Both the position numbers and the translations under genes were made by a program. From Bacteroidales bacterium UBA2712 (lineage in GTDB: Bacteria > Bacteroidota > Bacteroidia > Bacteroidales > Paludibacteraceae), in contig DEKW01000012.1 of NCBI GenBank assembly GCA_002354055.1, positions 124,001 through 188,000 on the forward strand: a DNA stretch of 64,000 nucleotides. The letters are read 5' to 3'. Every line of letters starts with the position of its first letter. The stretch's first letter is position 1. Below, one piece after another: positions 39,598 through 48,348 of this stretch. The notes below the pieces were generated by a model. The model did no database searches and was not told where the DNA came from. It saw only the letters and a list, made by a program, of their open reading frames with translations.

Positions 39598-40728
39598 TTA
39601 TAATTCGCTCACGAATTGCTTGATTCGCTGCTCTTCGGCTTTTTTGCAAACCAACAACGCGCCTTTCTCCTCCACAATAATCATGTCCTCCACGCCCTGC
39701 ACGATTGCCTTCTTGCCTTTCTCCAGCACCACGATATTGCCTTTCGCCTCGTGGAAATGCGCCTCGCTATGCAGACTCACGTTGCCATTCTCGTCTTTCT
39801 CGCTCAACTCGTACAAGCTGCCCCAGGTACCGAGATCGCTCCAGCCGAAACTCGACGGCATGACGTACACATTGTCCGCCTTCTCCATGATGCCGTAGTC
39901 AATACTGATATTCGGGCATTTGGGAAACATCTCCTCGATGAAATCTTCCTCTTTGTCCGTTCCCATCAGTAACTCGCCCTCGCGGAAACGGTCTGCCACC
40001 TCCGGCAACAGATACCTGAACGCCTCGCTGATGGTCTGCAGGTTCCAGATGAAGATTCCGCTGTTCCATAAGAAATCACCGCTTTCTAAGAACACTTTCG
40101 CCATCTCCAGATTCGGTTTCTCCGTAAACGTCTTCACCGGATATATTCCATCATTAGTCTGTGTTCCGTCAGCGCAGCGGTCTTTTAGATACTGGATATA
40201 TCCATACCCCGTCTCCGGCCGGGTCGGTTGCATGCCCAAGGTACAGATTGCTTTGTTTTGGCTTACGAAATCGAACGCTTTCAGGATAGTCTGGCGGAAT
40301 TTCTCTTCCGCCAAAATCAGATGGTCACTTGCCGCCACCACGATATTCGCCTTCATCTCCTCTCTTGACCAATCTTGATTGGCAGCGGTCAAGCCGGCCC
40401 TGCGCAGACATAAAGCACGGATATGTGCTGTCGCATAAGCGATACACGGTGCCGTGTTGCGTCTTGCCGGTTCGCATAAAATCTGGCTCTCCTTGATGTC
40501 CGGCACCTGCTCCATGATCAACCGCTTGTACACGATGTTCGTCACGATGAACATGTTCTCAATCGGCACAATCGGTCTAAATCGGTCTATCGTCATCTGA
40601 AGCAGACTCCTGCCGGTGCCGAAAAAATCCAAGAACTGTTTCGGTTTCTCTTCTCGGCTGTACGGCCAGAAACGACTGCCAACGCCGCCGGCCATGATCA
40701 CGCAATAGTTATTGTCTTTCATTCCCAT
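39598..40728 (-). CDS. manC: Mannose-1-phosphate guanylyltransferase
   Basis: Makes GDP-mannose from mannose-1-phosphate and GTP. A 376-aa NTP-transferase domain with the pyrophosphorylase signature VIMAGGVGSRFWPYSREEKP, where Arg and Lys bind phosphates. FTEKPNLEMAKVFLESGDFLWN is the conserved sugar-binding region. DYGIMEKADNVYVMPSSFGWSDLGTW completes the family. The start could be 40728 or the ATG two codons later. The promoter is at 40755-40785. GDP-mannose would feed surface glycans; it is not obviously part of glycogen metabolism. Confidence 0.94.
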   Translation of the reverse strand: MGMKDNNYCVIMAGGVGSRFWPYSREEKPKQFLDFFGTGRSLLQMTIDRFRPIVPIENMFIVTNIVYKRLIMEQVPDIKESQILCEPARRNTAPCIAYATAHIRALCLRRAGLTAANQDWSREEMKANIVVAASDHLILAEEKFRQTILKAFDFVSQNKAICTLGMQPTRPETGYGYIQYLKDRCADGTQTNDGIYPVKTFTEKPNLEMAKVFLESGDFLWNSGIFIWNLQTISEAFRYLLPEVADRFREGELLMGTDKEEDFIEEMFPKCPNISIDYGIMEKADNVYVMPSSFGWSDLGTWGSLYELSEKDENGNVSLHSEAHFHEAKGNIVVLEKGKKAIVQGVEDMIIVEEKGALLVCKKAEEQRIKQFVSEL

Positions 40729-40754
40729 GATGGTGTACTATTTCAAAAATTGTG

Positions 40755-40785
40755 CAAATATACAACATTATTTTAACATGTGCAA
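40755..40785 (-). promoter_or_regulatory. manC promoter
   Basis: Minus strand: TTGCACATG, then TATATTTG. It probably drives the whole manC-to-trxA run, because I found no other clear promoter inside it. Confidence 0.8.
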
Positions 40786-40837
40786 GCGCGCGCGAACTTT
40801 TTTAATAAAAAAGTGCGATTTTGTACAAAAAATGCAA

Positions 40838-40868
40838 AACTTTCTACTTTCCACTTTCAATATTCAAC
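40838..40868. repeat. Heptamer array (ACTTTCT/ACTTTCC) next to the gldD promoter
   Basis: Three to four 7-bp copies just upstream of, and touching, the -33 region of the gldD promoter. Complement family of 15166-15195. Confidence 0.78.
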
Positions 40869-40885
40869 TATTTTTCGTACCTTTG
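40855..40885 (+). promoter_or_regulatory. gldD operon promoter
   Basis: A TACCTTTG -7 box at 40878-40885 with a weaker -33 region (TTTC) inside the word array; 19 nt before the gldD ATG. Confidence 0.7.
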
Positions 40886-40904
40886 TACCGTAATTTGGAG
40901 AAGA

Positions 40905-41498
40905 ATGGACTTTTGGCAAAAAATACGACTTCGTGGTAAATGGTGTGTTATAATCTGCACACTCCTATTGTGCGTTTCGTGTGGAAACGTTTCTACGCCG
41001 CGTCCGTACGGTTACTATCGGATCACCACTCCCGATACCGCCTATACGGAATTTCTATCGCCTGTTTACTCCTTCGCGCTTTCGAAAAACGCAGTCGTCC
41101 AGCCTCGCACGGATGTCTCCGAACCGTACTGGATCAACCTCTATTACCCGGCTTTGGATGCCACAATTTATTGCTCCTACAAGCCGGTTCAGAACAACCT
41201 TCGCGAACTTACCAACGATGCCCTGGAGTTTGTCTATCGCAACGCTTCGTTCGCGACGGCAATCCCCGAGCAAGATTACTCGCATCCCGAAGCGTCCGTC
41301 TATGGTGTCCTCTTCGATCTGGAGGGAAATACCGCCTCGTCCTGCCAGTTTTTTGTGACCGACTCAATCCGTCATTTCTTTCGGGCGTCGGTTTATTGTA
41401 ATTGTCCCCCTAACGCCGACTCCCTTGCGCCCGTATATAACTACCTCCGCGCAGATATTATCAAAATGGTAGAAACTTTCGAATGGACAAGAAATTAG
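40905..41498 (+). CDS. gldD: Gliding/T9SS lipoprotein GldD
   Basis: A 197-aa lipoprotein. The signal peptide ends in the lipobox LCVSC (after MDFWQKIRLRGKWCVIICTL). The mature part has the GldD pattern: PRPYGYYRITTPD, WINLYYPALDATIYCSYKPV, and ASSCQFFVTDSIRHFFRASV. GldD is required for gliding and type IX secretion in Flavobacterium and accompanies the T9SS in non-gliding Bacteroidetes. It heads a tight plus-strand operon; its 3' end overlaps the next gene by 16 bp. An ATG at 40821 is upstream of the promoter and rejected. Confidence 0.9.
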   Translation: MDFWQKIRLRGKWCVIICTLLLCVSCGNVSTPRPYGYYRITTPDTAYTEFLSPVYSFALSKNAVVQPRTDVSEPYWINLYYPALDATIYCSYKPVQNNLRELTNDALEFVYRNASFATAIPEQDYSHPEASVYGVLFDLEGNTASSCQFFVTDSIRHFFRASVYCNCPPNADSLAPVYNYLRADIIKMVETFEWTRN

Positions 41499-42652
41499 CC
41501 ATATTACTCGATCCCGAAAAAGCCGATCTGTCCGCGCTGCCCTTCACCGCGGATTGCCTTCCCGACTACATCTTCGTTGGTGGTTCCACCGGTGGGGACA
41601 CCACGGCCTTTGTTCGTGCTCTCCGCGAAAAATTACCAATTACCAATCACCAATTACCGATTATATTGTTTCCTGGAAACGCAACGCAATTTACCCCGGA
41701 AGCGGACGCTATTCTTTTCCTCTCTTTACTTTCCGGAGATAACCCGGAATACCTTGTCCACCAGCAAGTTAAGTCCGCGCGGCGAATCCATGAATCTTCC
41801 GTTGAAGTCATCCCTACGGCGTACATCCTCATCGACGGTGGGGTAGAGACTTCTACCATGCGTGTGACAGGAACCAAACCCTTAAACCCTTTCAACACCG
41901 AAGGCATTCAAACCATCATCGACACCTGCATCGCAGCCGAAATGATGGGGAAGAAGATAATCTATCTTGAGGCGGGGTCGGGAGCCCAAATACCGGTCTC
42001 ACCGGACATCATCCGCGAGGTGCGAAAAAACACCTCCATACCCCTCATCATCGGTGGAGGTATCCGTACCCCCGAAGCGATGAACGCAGCATACTCCGCC
42101 GGCGCAGACATCGTCGTTATCGGCAATCATTTCGAGTCCCATCCCGAAGAACTCCAAAAATTTCTGTCAGCGAAGCGGTCTGTCAGTGAAACGGTCTGTA
42201 CTCCGTCAGCGAAGCGGTCTGACGATGAGCGCTTCATGCGCCTTGCTCTCTGCGAAGCAGAGAAAGCCCTCGCTGCAGACGAGATTCCCATCGGTTGCGT
42301 CATCGTCTCGCAAGGCCGGATCATCGGCCGCGGACACAACCTTACCGAGACCCTCTCCGACGTCACGGCACATGCGGAGATACAGGCCATCACCGCGGCT
42401 GCCCAAACCGTTGGAGGCAAATACCTTCCGGACGCAACCCTCTACGTTACCGTCGAGCCCTGCGCTATGTGTGCTGGGGCCATCGGGTGGGCTCAGATAA
42501 ACCGCATTGTTTATGGTGCAACCGATCCCAAAAGAGGCTTCACGACATACGCACCGCGGGCTTTTCACCCCAAAGCAACCATCACTTCAGGCGTTCTCGA
42601 AACCGAGTGCCGCCAACTCATACAAGAATTCTTTAAATCCAAAAGATTATGA
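41483..42652 (+). CDS. Fusion of GGGP synthase (PcrB-like) and tRNA adenosine deaminase TadA
   Basis: One 389-aa frame with two complete enzymes. Residues 1-228 are a geranylgeranylglyceryl-phosphate synthase-type TIM barrel (AILLDPEKADL, FVGGSTGG, IYLEAGSGA, IIGGGIRTPEAM, ADIVVIGNHFE). Residues about 248-389 are TadA, which makes inosine-34 in tRNA-Arg(ACG): zinc-ligand His and catalytic Glu in TAHAEIQ (297-299) and Cys in PCAMC (327, 330). The linker, residues 229-247, is encoded by a 16-bp word array (42164-42221), and a 7-bp array gives residues 51-58 in the barrel. I know of no functional link between the two enzymes. TadA could also start separately at an ATG near 42236. The end overlaps the next gene by 4 bp. 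Confidence 0.9.
   Translation: MDKKLAILLDPEKADLSALPFTADCLPDYIFVGGSTGGDTTAFVRALREKLPITNHQLPIILFPGNATQFTPEADAILFLSLLSGDNPEYLVHQQVKSARRIHESSVEVIPTAYILIDGGVETSTMRVTGTKPLNPFNTEGIQTIIDTCIAAEMMGKKIIYLEAGSGAQIPVSPDIIREVRKNTSIPLIIGGGIRTPEAMNAAYSAGADIVVIGNHFESHPEELQKFLSAKRSVSETVCTPSAKRSDDERFMRLALCEAEKALAADEIPIGCVIVSQGRIIGRGHNLTETLSDVTAHAEIQAITAAAQTVGGKYLPDATLYVTVEPCAMCAGAIGWAQINRIVYGATDPKRGFTTYAPRAFHPKATITSGVLETECRQLIQEFFKSKRL
41631..41658 (+). repeat. Coding heptamer array in the GGGP synthase domain
   Basis: Four exact-period 7-bp copies (AATTACC, AATTACC, AATCACC, AATTACC) encode PITNHQLPI just before the conserved ILFPGN segment. Confidence 0.85.
42164..42221 (+). repeat. 16-bp array forming the fusion linker
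   Basis: Three copies of CTGTCAGCGAAGCGGT (the third interrupted by 8 bp) encode SAKRSVSETVCTPSAKRS between the two enzyme domains. Confidence 0.88.
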
Positions 42653-44565
42653 ATCTGGATGTCAAAAATCTAAAATCGCAAATCACCACTACGAAAACCG
42701 CACAAACGGTCTTCCGTCTCGGCATCTTTGCTCTCCTCGCGGCGATCATCGTCTTGATGTTTCCGCGTTATAACAACGCCTTCCGCTACTACTACGAGGT
42801 GGGAAAACCCTGGGGGGCAGCGACGCTTACAGCGGACTTCGATTTTCCGATCTACAAGACCGACGAGCAGCTCCGGAAGGAGCAAAACCAACTCCTCTCG
42901 ACCTTCACGCCTTGTTACCGCTATATTCGCGGTGTGCAGCGCCAGGTGCCCGTCGTCTCTCTCCAAGATATGGAGTGGCTCCAGGCGCAGTCGTTCTCAC
43001 GTATATCCATCATGAACGGACGCGTGGCGAAGACCTACTCCCTCTCGGATGTCTATACCCCCAAATCCGCTTACGAGCGCTTTGGGTACGATTGCGCGCA
43101 GAATCTCGAGATGGATACCGCCCTCACCGAGACCATGCGTGAGCATCTCTTTGAAACCCTCTCGCCGACCCAGGGAATGGTGCAGAAAGGCGAGAAGATC
43201 ATCGGTAACGGAGAGATCGTTACGGAGCGTTCGTACCAGGTTCTGCAATCTCTCCGCCGCGCCTATGACGACGAAGAGATTGGCACCAAGCAACGTACCA
43301 TCTCCATCCTCGGAGAAGCGATGCTCGTTACCCTTTTCCTCTGTCTTTTCGTAATCTATCTATATGTCTTTCGCATCGCGTACCTGCGTTCCCTCTCCAC
43401 GGTGCTTTTCTTCTGCCTCCAGATGTTTATCGTCATCGGGCTGGCGTGCCTCGCTTTGCGGTTCAACCTCTCGGTATATATCATCCCCTTCGCGTGGGTG
43501 CCTATCTTAACGCGCGTCTTCTTTGATTCCCGAACGGCACTCTTCTTGCATTTCACCACCATCCTCATCACTTCCATTGTCGTGCCTTCACCCGTGGAGT
43601 TCTTCTTCATCCAGATCGTCGTGGGTATGACGGCTGTCTCTTCGCTCTCAGACATGACGCGCCGCGCGCAACTCACCCAGACGGCCGCGTGGATCCTTCT
43701 CTCGCAGGTGGTTGCCTATACCGCTATCACCTTTGCGCAAACGGGCGCATGGTCGTCAATCAACCTCTGGATGTATCTCTATTTCGCAATCTGCTGCCTC
43801 CTCACCATCGGTTGCTACGGATTGATTTACGCCTTCGAGAAACTCTTCCGTTTCATCTCCTCGATCACGCTGGTCGAACTGACGGATATCAACTCCGACC
43901 TCTTACACGCCCTCGCGGAAAAAGCACCCGGCACTTTCCAGCACTCCATGCAGGTATCCAACCTCGCTGCCGAAGCGGCAAAGACCGTCGGCGCTAACGC
44001 GCTGCTCGTGCGTACGGGCGCTCTTTACCATGATATCGGTAAGATGACCGACCCGCTCTACTATACCGAGAACCAGAACGGCTCCGACAATCCCTTGCTG
44101 ACGATGGATCCGCGTGACGCTGCACAAGTCGTCATCTCCCACGTGACCGAAGGAGAGCGTATTGCGCGCAAGAACCACCTGCCCGAAGTGGTGATCAACT
44201 TCATTACTACCCACCACGGCACCTCCCTCGTGCGGTATTTCTATAACACCTACTGCAACGCCCATCCCAAGGAGGCCGTGGACGAGTCGCTCTTCCGCTA
44301 TAAAGGTCCCAAACCTTCTACCAAAGAAGCGGCCATCCTCATGATGGCGGACGCTATCGAAGCCCGCTCACGAAGCCTCGAGGACTTCTCCGAAGCCTCC
44401 ATCGCCAAGGCCGTCAACCAGATGATCGACGCCCAGATAGCGGATGGTCAGTTTGCCGAGACGCCTCTCTCCTTCAAGGACGTAGAGGACATCCGTCGCG
44501 TCTTCACCACCCGCCTCACCGCCATGAATCATCATCGAATTTCTTATCCCACGTTGAATAAATGA
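42649..44565 (+). CDS. 7TM-HD phosphohydrolase (PgpH-like)
   Basis: A 638-aa membrane protein of the 7TMR-HD family, whose characterised member PgpH hydrolyses cyclic-di-AMP. One N-terminal membrane helix (about 24-42) and an extracytoplasmic domain (45-225) are followed by seven close helices (about 225-395). A cytoplasmic HD domain follows, with GTFQHSMQVSNLAAEAA, LYHDIGKM (HD metal residues), NFITTHHGTSLVRYF and ILMMADAIEARSRSL. It overlaps both neighbours by 4 bp, so its expression is coupled to the TadA fusion and dusB. Confidence 0.92.
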   Translation: MNLDVKNLKSQITTTKTAQTVFRLGIFALLAAIIVLMFPRYNNAFRYYYEVGKPWGAATLTADFDFPIYKTDEQLRKEQNQLLSTFTPCYRYIRGVQRQVPVVSLQDMEWLQAQSFSRISIMNGRVAKTYSLSDVYTPKSAYERFGYDCAQNLEMDTALTETMREHLFETLSPTQGMVQKGEKIIGNGEIVTERSYQVLQSLRRAYDDEEIGTKQRTISILGEAMLVTLFLCLFVIYLYVFRIAYLRSLSTVLFFCLQMFIVIGLACLALRFNLSVYIIPFAWVPILTRVFFDSRTALFLHFTTILITSIVVPSPVEFFFIQIVVGMTAVSSLSDMTRRAQLTQTAAWILLSQVVAYTAITFAQTGAWSSINLWMYLYFAICCLLTIGCYGLIYAFEKLFRFISSITLVELTDINSDLLHALAEKAPGTFQHSMQVSNLAAEAAKTVGANALLVRTGALYHDIGKMTDPLYYTENQNGSDNPLLTMDPRDAAQVVISHVTEGERIARKNHLPEVVINFITTHHGTSLVRYFYNTYCNAHPKEAVDESLFRYKGPKPSTKEAAILMMADAIEARSRSLEDFSEASIAKAVNQMIDAQIADGQFAETPLSFKDVEDIRRVFTTRLTAMNHHRISYPTLNK

Positions 44566-45533
44566 AACCCCTATATCTCGCTCCCATGGAGGACGTTACC
44601 GATCCGGCGTTCCGTGCGCTCTGCAAACGCTACGGAGCCGATCGCGTCTATACGGAGTTCGTAAACGCCGACGCGCTCGTTCGCGACATAGCCTCGACGA
44701 CCCGTAAGCTAACCATCTCCGATGCCGAGCGGCCGGTGGCGATTCAGATATACGGTCGTGAGCCCGAAGCCATGGCAGATGCCGCACGCATAGTGGAGCA
44801 GGCGCACCCGGACTTCATCGACATCAATTTTGGCTGCCCCGTGAAAAAAGTGGCAGGAAAAGGTGCCGGAGCCGGTCTCCTTCGTGACGTGCCGAAAATG
44901 CTGGAGATAACCCATGCGGTCGTTAACGCCGTCCATACCCCCGTCACCGCCAAAACCCGCCTCGGCTGGGACGAAAACTCGCTATACCTCAGCGATGGTA
45001 CGCCGTTCATTGTAGATCTGGCGGAGAGGTTGCAGGACTGTGGGATACAGGAGCTCGCCATTCATGGCCGTACCCGTTCGCAGATGTATCGCGGCGAAGC
45101 GGACTGGACACTCATCGGCGAAGTCAAGTCCAACCCGCGCATACACATACCTATAATAGGGAACGGGGACGTGTGCACGCCCGAACGCGCACGCGAATGT
45201 TTCGATCGCTACGGCGTGGACGCCATCATGGTCGGTCGCGCTACTTTCGGTGCCCCCTGGCTCTTCGCAGAAATGAAAGGACTTCCGGCCCCGAGAACTA
45301 TGTCCGAGAAAGTTGCGGTCTTGAAGGAGCACGTCCTCGCTTCGATCGCCTGGTGCGGCAACGATGAGCGAAAAGGCATCGTTCATTCCCGTCGGCATTT
45401 TGCCGCTTCGCCGGTTTTCAAAGGCCTCGATAACTTCAAACAGACCCGCATCGCCCTTCTCCGCGCCGAGACCGTCGAAGAGGTCTTTGCCATCATTGAT
45501 GAAATAGTAGCCCGTTATGAGAAAATTCTTTGA
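44562..45533 (+). CDS. dusB: tRNA-dihydrouridine synthase (DusB-type)
   Basis: FMN-dependent reduction of uridines in the tRNA D-loop. A 323-aa TIM barrel beginning YLAPMEDVTDPAFRALCKRY, where relatives have APMxGVTD. The catalytic Cys is in INFGCPVKKVAGKGAGAGLL. TRLGWDE, IHGRTRSQMYRG (FMN and tRNA binding) and IIGNGDVCTPE follow. Starts 4 bp inside the previous gene and ends 17 bp inside the next. Confidence 0.94.
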   Translation: MKPLYLAPMEDVTDPAFRALCKRYGADRVYTEFVNADALVRDIASTTRKLTISDAERPVAIQIYGREPEAMADAARIVEQAHPDFIDINFGCPVKKVAGKGAGAGLLRDVPKMLEITHAVVNAVHTPVTAKTRLGWDENSLYLSDGTPFIVDLAERLQDCGIQELAIHGRTRSQMYRGEADWTLIGEVKSNPRIHIPIIGNGDVCTPERARECFDRYGVDAIMVGRATFGAPWLFAEMKGLPAPRTMSEKVAVLKEHVLASIAWCGNDERKGIVHSRRHFAASPVFKGLDNFKQTRIALLRAETVEEVFAIIDEIVARYEKIL

Positions 45534-46500
45534 TTCCAACGCCCTCTGGCTCTCGATGCTCATCGGAGCCCTTGGCTATAAACTCTTCCTGCCACTCGCA
45601 CCCACACTCCCGTGGCTCATCTTTTTTATGCTCTTCTTCACTTTCTGCAAAGTGAATCCCCTCGACCTGCGCCTCCATCGCTGGCATTGGGTCGTCTTGG
45701 CAGCACAAATGCTCTTCGCCTTCGCTTCGTACGCGGCCCTTCTGCACTGGACGGGAGATAAGATCCTTGCGCAGGGCATCCTCATGTGTTTTATCATGCC
45801 TACAGCTACGGCAGCACCGATTATTGCAGGCAAAATGGGCGGTTCCATCCAGAACCTCACGACCTTCACCCTCCTCTCGAATTTCGCGACGGCGATCATC
45901 GTTCCGGCTACTTTTCCGCTTATCAACCCTGCGGCGAACATGACTTTCTTTCCTGCTTTCCTGCTCATCCTCTCGCGCGTCGCACCGCTACTCCTCGGAC
46001 CGTTCTTCTCCGCTTGGCTCCTTCGCCTTGCCTATAAATGGAAGGCCAAAAAAGAATTCGTCCTGCCCGTGAAAATTGCGGTCGTCCCCTTCTATCTCTG
46101 GGTCGCCTCTATCGTGGTTCTTACCTCCGTTGTGACGGAGACCACCATCCTCAATTTCCACGCCCAGATCTCGAACATCATCATCCTTATCATTGCCTCT
46201 TTCTTTGCTTGTCTCCTTCAGTTCGGGCTTGGCAAACTCATCGGTTTTTATCTCCCTGCTCCCTCTAAAGGCACTGACTATCAGGACGTTCTCATCAACC
46301 CTGCGGCGGCACCGAAAACTATGGCGGGTGTCTCTTCTATCACCGCCGGACAAGCTTTCGGACAGAAAAACACCTCCCTCGGCGTCTGGATGGCAAACAC
46401 CTATCTCGACCCTCTGGCATCTCTGGGAGCCGCCGCGTATATCTTGTGGCAAAATATCTTCAATTCGGTTCAACTTTTTGTCGTCGCACATAAAAAATAA
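45517..46500 (+). CDS. BASS-type (bile acid:sodium symporter-like) transporter
   Basis: A 327-aa polytopic membrane protein with about nine or ten hydrophobic segments. The segment CFIMPTATAAPIIAGKMGGS (about 90-110) and the second crossing-type motif INPAAAPKTMAGVSSITAGQ (about 265-285) resemble the two helix-crossover regions of the BASS/arsenical-efflux/auxin-carrier superfamily. The substrate is unknown. It is the last gene of the gldD operon, and its start overlaps dusB by 17 bp. Confidence 0.72.
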   Translation: MRKFFDSNALWLSMLIGALGYKLFLPLAPTLPWLIFFMLFFTFCKVNPLDLRLHRWHWVVLAAQMLFAFASYAALLHWTGDKILAQGILMCFIMPTATAAPIIAGKMGGSIQNLTTFTLLSNFATAIIVPATFPLINPAANMTFFPAFLLILSRVAPLLLGPFFSAWLLRLAYKWKAKKEFVLPVKIAVVPFYLWVASIVVLTSVVTETTILNFHAQISNIIILIIASFFACLLQFGLGKLIGFYLPAPSKGTDYQDVLINPAAAPKTMAGVSSITAGQAFGQKNTSLGVWMANTYLDPLASLGAAAYILWQNIFNSVQLFVVAHKK

Positions 46501-46507
46501 TTTTTTA

Positions 46508-46539
46508 TTTGCACATGTCAAAAAAAAATCGTAACTTTG
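46508..46539 (+). promoter_or_regulatory. Promoter of the 413-aa secreted protein
   Basis: TTTGCACATG, then TAACTTTG, followed by an ~80-nt leader that carries three TCTCGAAA-like words (46545-46585). Confidence 0.82.
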
Positions 46540-46625
46540 CACCGAATTTGAGAAACCTCGATCTCTCGAAATCTCGAAAAAAAAATTATAACTAACAATA
46601 TACTAACTTTAAAAAAATCAACATT

Positions 46626-47867
46626 ATGAAGAAAATTTTCTCTCTTCTCGCTGCCGTCCTCTTCGCAGGTAGCATGATGGCAAAAGAGTACACGGTAACA
46701 ATCAGTCCTTCTGATTTTCCCGGTAGATCTTATGCAGAAAACAATGTTACGCACACCTCGGATGCTGTAGCTTCGGATGAATCCTCCATTGAGGTAGAGT
46801 GGACATCTAACCAAATTATGGCGCAGGATAAGGGTGCTACTATTCAGGGTCAGAAAAACACGGGTTTGATTAAAAATGAAGAATCGTGGGGCACAATCAT
46901 CTCCATTACGATTAACGACAACCAGAATTACTCCTATTCGATTGATGCAGAGGATGCAGGCAAGTTCGAAATTAAGGCTGGTACAGCTACTTCGAAGGCT
47001 TCTTCTATCGTGATCGTTTTTGAGCAAGAAGAGTCCACTACTCCGGCTATTTCTGCTAAAAATATCGATTTCGGCACGGCAATTATTAGTACTGACGAAG
47101 ATAACTATGTTTTGGATACTACGCTTGCTGTCACCGGCGCTAATCTTACCGAAGCAATTGTTGCTGCAGGTAGCGAGCACGTAACCGTTTCTGGTACTCT
47201 GACCGCAGAGGGTGGTGCGCTGAACCTCCACATTGTGGCTGCTCCTGGTGATTTCTCCGAGACCATTACCTTGACCTCAGGTGAGACCGTAAAAGAAGTA
47301 GTTATCTCTGGTTCTGTTCTTCAGCCGGTTGTTCTCCCGGGTGAGCCCGCTACGATGACGGCGGATGCTGCAACCAAGTCGTACGCAGGTTCTGTTAACA
47401 GTGTAGCAGGTGTCAAGGCAGGTACAGGTTCCGCTGACGGATCCTTCGTTGTTACTGTTCCTGCAGGTGCTACGGTACTGCGGTTCTTCGCTATCGCTTG
47501 GACTAACGCCGCTGGTACGATCGCTCTTTCTGCTCCCGAAGGCGTTACGCTCGATCAAACAGAACTGACGCTGGAGGCTGACGCTGGAATCTCCGGCGCA
47601 AGCAATGACTATATCCTTCAGTCGCATGATCCGATGGATTGCCGTTTTGATATCAACCTCTCCGGTGTAACGGCAGAGACCGATATCACCTTCGCTTCCG
47701 GTACCGCACGCCGTTTCGTAGTTTGGGGCGCAGCTTATGAGTCTCCGGCTACCGCTATCAACAACACCGCTGACGAACTCAAGGCCTTCAAGACCATCGA
47801 GAACGGGCAACTCGTCATCATCAAAAATGGCGTACGCTACGACGCTACCGGCGCTGTAATCCGCTAA
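46626..47867 (+). CDS. Secreted protein with the shared C-terminal tail (413 aa)
   Basis: A signal peptide (MKKIFSLLAAVLFAGSMMA) precedes an N-terminal beta-rich domain of about 120 residues (KEYTVTISPSDFPG to VFEQEE). Then come two Ig-like or choice-of-anchor type modules (AISAKNIDFGTAIIS and onward) and a Ser/Ala/Gly-rich domain to ~370. The last ~35 residues (TAINNTADELKAFKTIENGQ, then LVIIKNGVRYDATGAVIR) match the tails of the 769-aa and 2258-aa proteins. The N-terminal part resembles domains in many Bacteroidales surface proteins, but I do not recognise a named family. It is probably a surface or released T9SS cargo. Confidence 0.78.
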   Translation: MKKIFSLLAAVLFAGSMMAKEYTVTISPSDFPGRSYAENNVTHTSDAVASDESSIEVEWTSNQIMAQDKGATIQGQKNTGLIKNEESWGTIISITINDNQNYSYSIDAEDAGKFEIKAGTATSKASSIVIVFEQEESTTPAISAKNIDFGTAIISTDEDNYVLDTTLAVTGANLTEAIVAAGSEHVTVSGTLTAEGGALNLHIVAAPGDFSETITLTSGETVKEVVISGSVLQPVVLPGEPATMTADAATKSYAGSVNSVAGVKAGTGSADGSFVVTVPAGATVLRFFAIAWTNAAGTIALSAPEGVTLDQTELTLEADAGISGASNDYILQSHDPMDCRFDINLSGVTAETDITFASGTARRFVVWGAAYESPATAINNTADELKAFKTIENGQLVIIKNGVRYDATGAVIR

Positions 47868-47905
47868 TAGCATCGCGGCTCTGCCGCTTACCGCATTGTG
47901 CATTT

Positions 47906-47960
47906 CTCGCGCATCCTTGCGCGAGCCTACAGAGGGACGCTTCGGCGCCCCTCTCTTTTT
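47906..47960 (+). terminator. Two hairpins ending the 413-aa gene
   Basis: First CTCGCGC/GCGCGAG (47906-47925), then AGAGGGACGC, TTCG, GCGCCCCTCT with T6 (47931-47960). The tail 'GCGCCCCTCTCTTTTTTAC' is copied once more at 47968-47986 without the hairpin. Confidence 0.82.
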
Positions 47961-48069
47961 TACTCCCGCGCCCCTCTCTTTTTTACTATTTTCCTCCATA
48001 TCCATAGTATTATATACTTTGTATATAATACCGTCAAATACAAGAAAAATTTCATGTTTTTTTCTCAAA

Positions 48070-48129
48070 ATTAGTGCGTGATTAGTGCGTGATAAGTACG
48101 TGATTAGTGCGTCATAAGTACGAGATAAT
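48070..48129. repeat. Intergenic 11-bp array (ATTAGTGCGTG)
   Basis: Five exact-period 11-bp copies (ATTAGTGCGTG or ATAAGTACGTG variants alternating) in the 480-bp gap between the two secreted-protein genes. Three TGTAGT/ATGTACTAC words follow (48135-48165). No gene is visible in this gap. Confidence 0.92.
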
Positions 48130-48216
48130 ACTATCCATGTACTACCTATGTAGTCCCCCTGTAGTCCACGGTATTCTCTTGGTTTGAATAAAAAACTGCA
48201 CAAAATATATTTTTTT

Positions 48217-48248
48217 CTTGCATATTCAAAAAAAAATTAGTAATTTTG
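48217..48248 (+). promoter_or_regulatory. Promoter of the 769-aa secreted protein
   Basis: TTGCATATTC, about 19 nt, TAATTTTG. The 100-nt leader contains TCGATATATCGA and related TATCG words (48268-48306). Confidence 0.85.
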
Positions 48249-48348
48249 CACCCGATTTATAAAACCCGTCGATATATCGACTTTTCGTTATGTCGGTATA
48301 TCGGAGAGCATAATATTAACTAACATTATTAACTAAAAATCAATTATC

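Noticed and set aside
41055..41285. Small antisense frames in gldD
   Set aside because: No promoter, no family; coding potential follows the GldD strand.
48070..48129. 11-bp array as a CRISPR
   Set aside because: Units are contiguous, 11 bp, with no spacers, and there are no cas genes.
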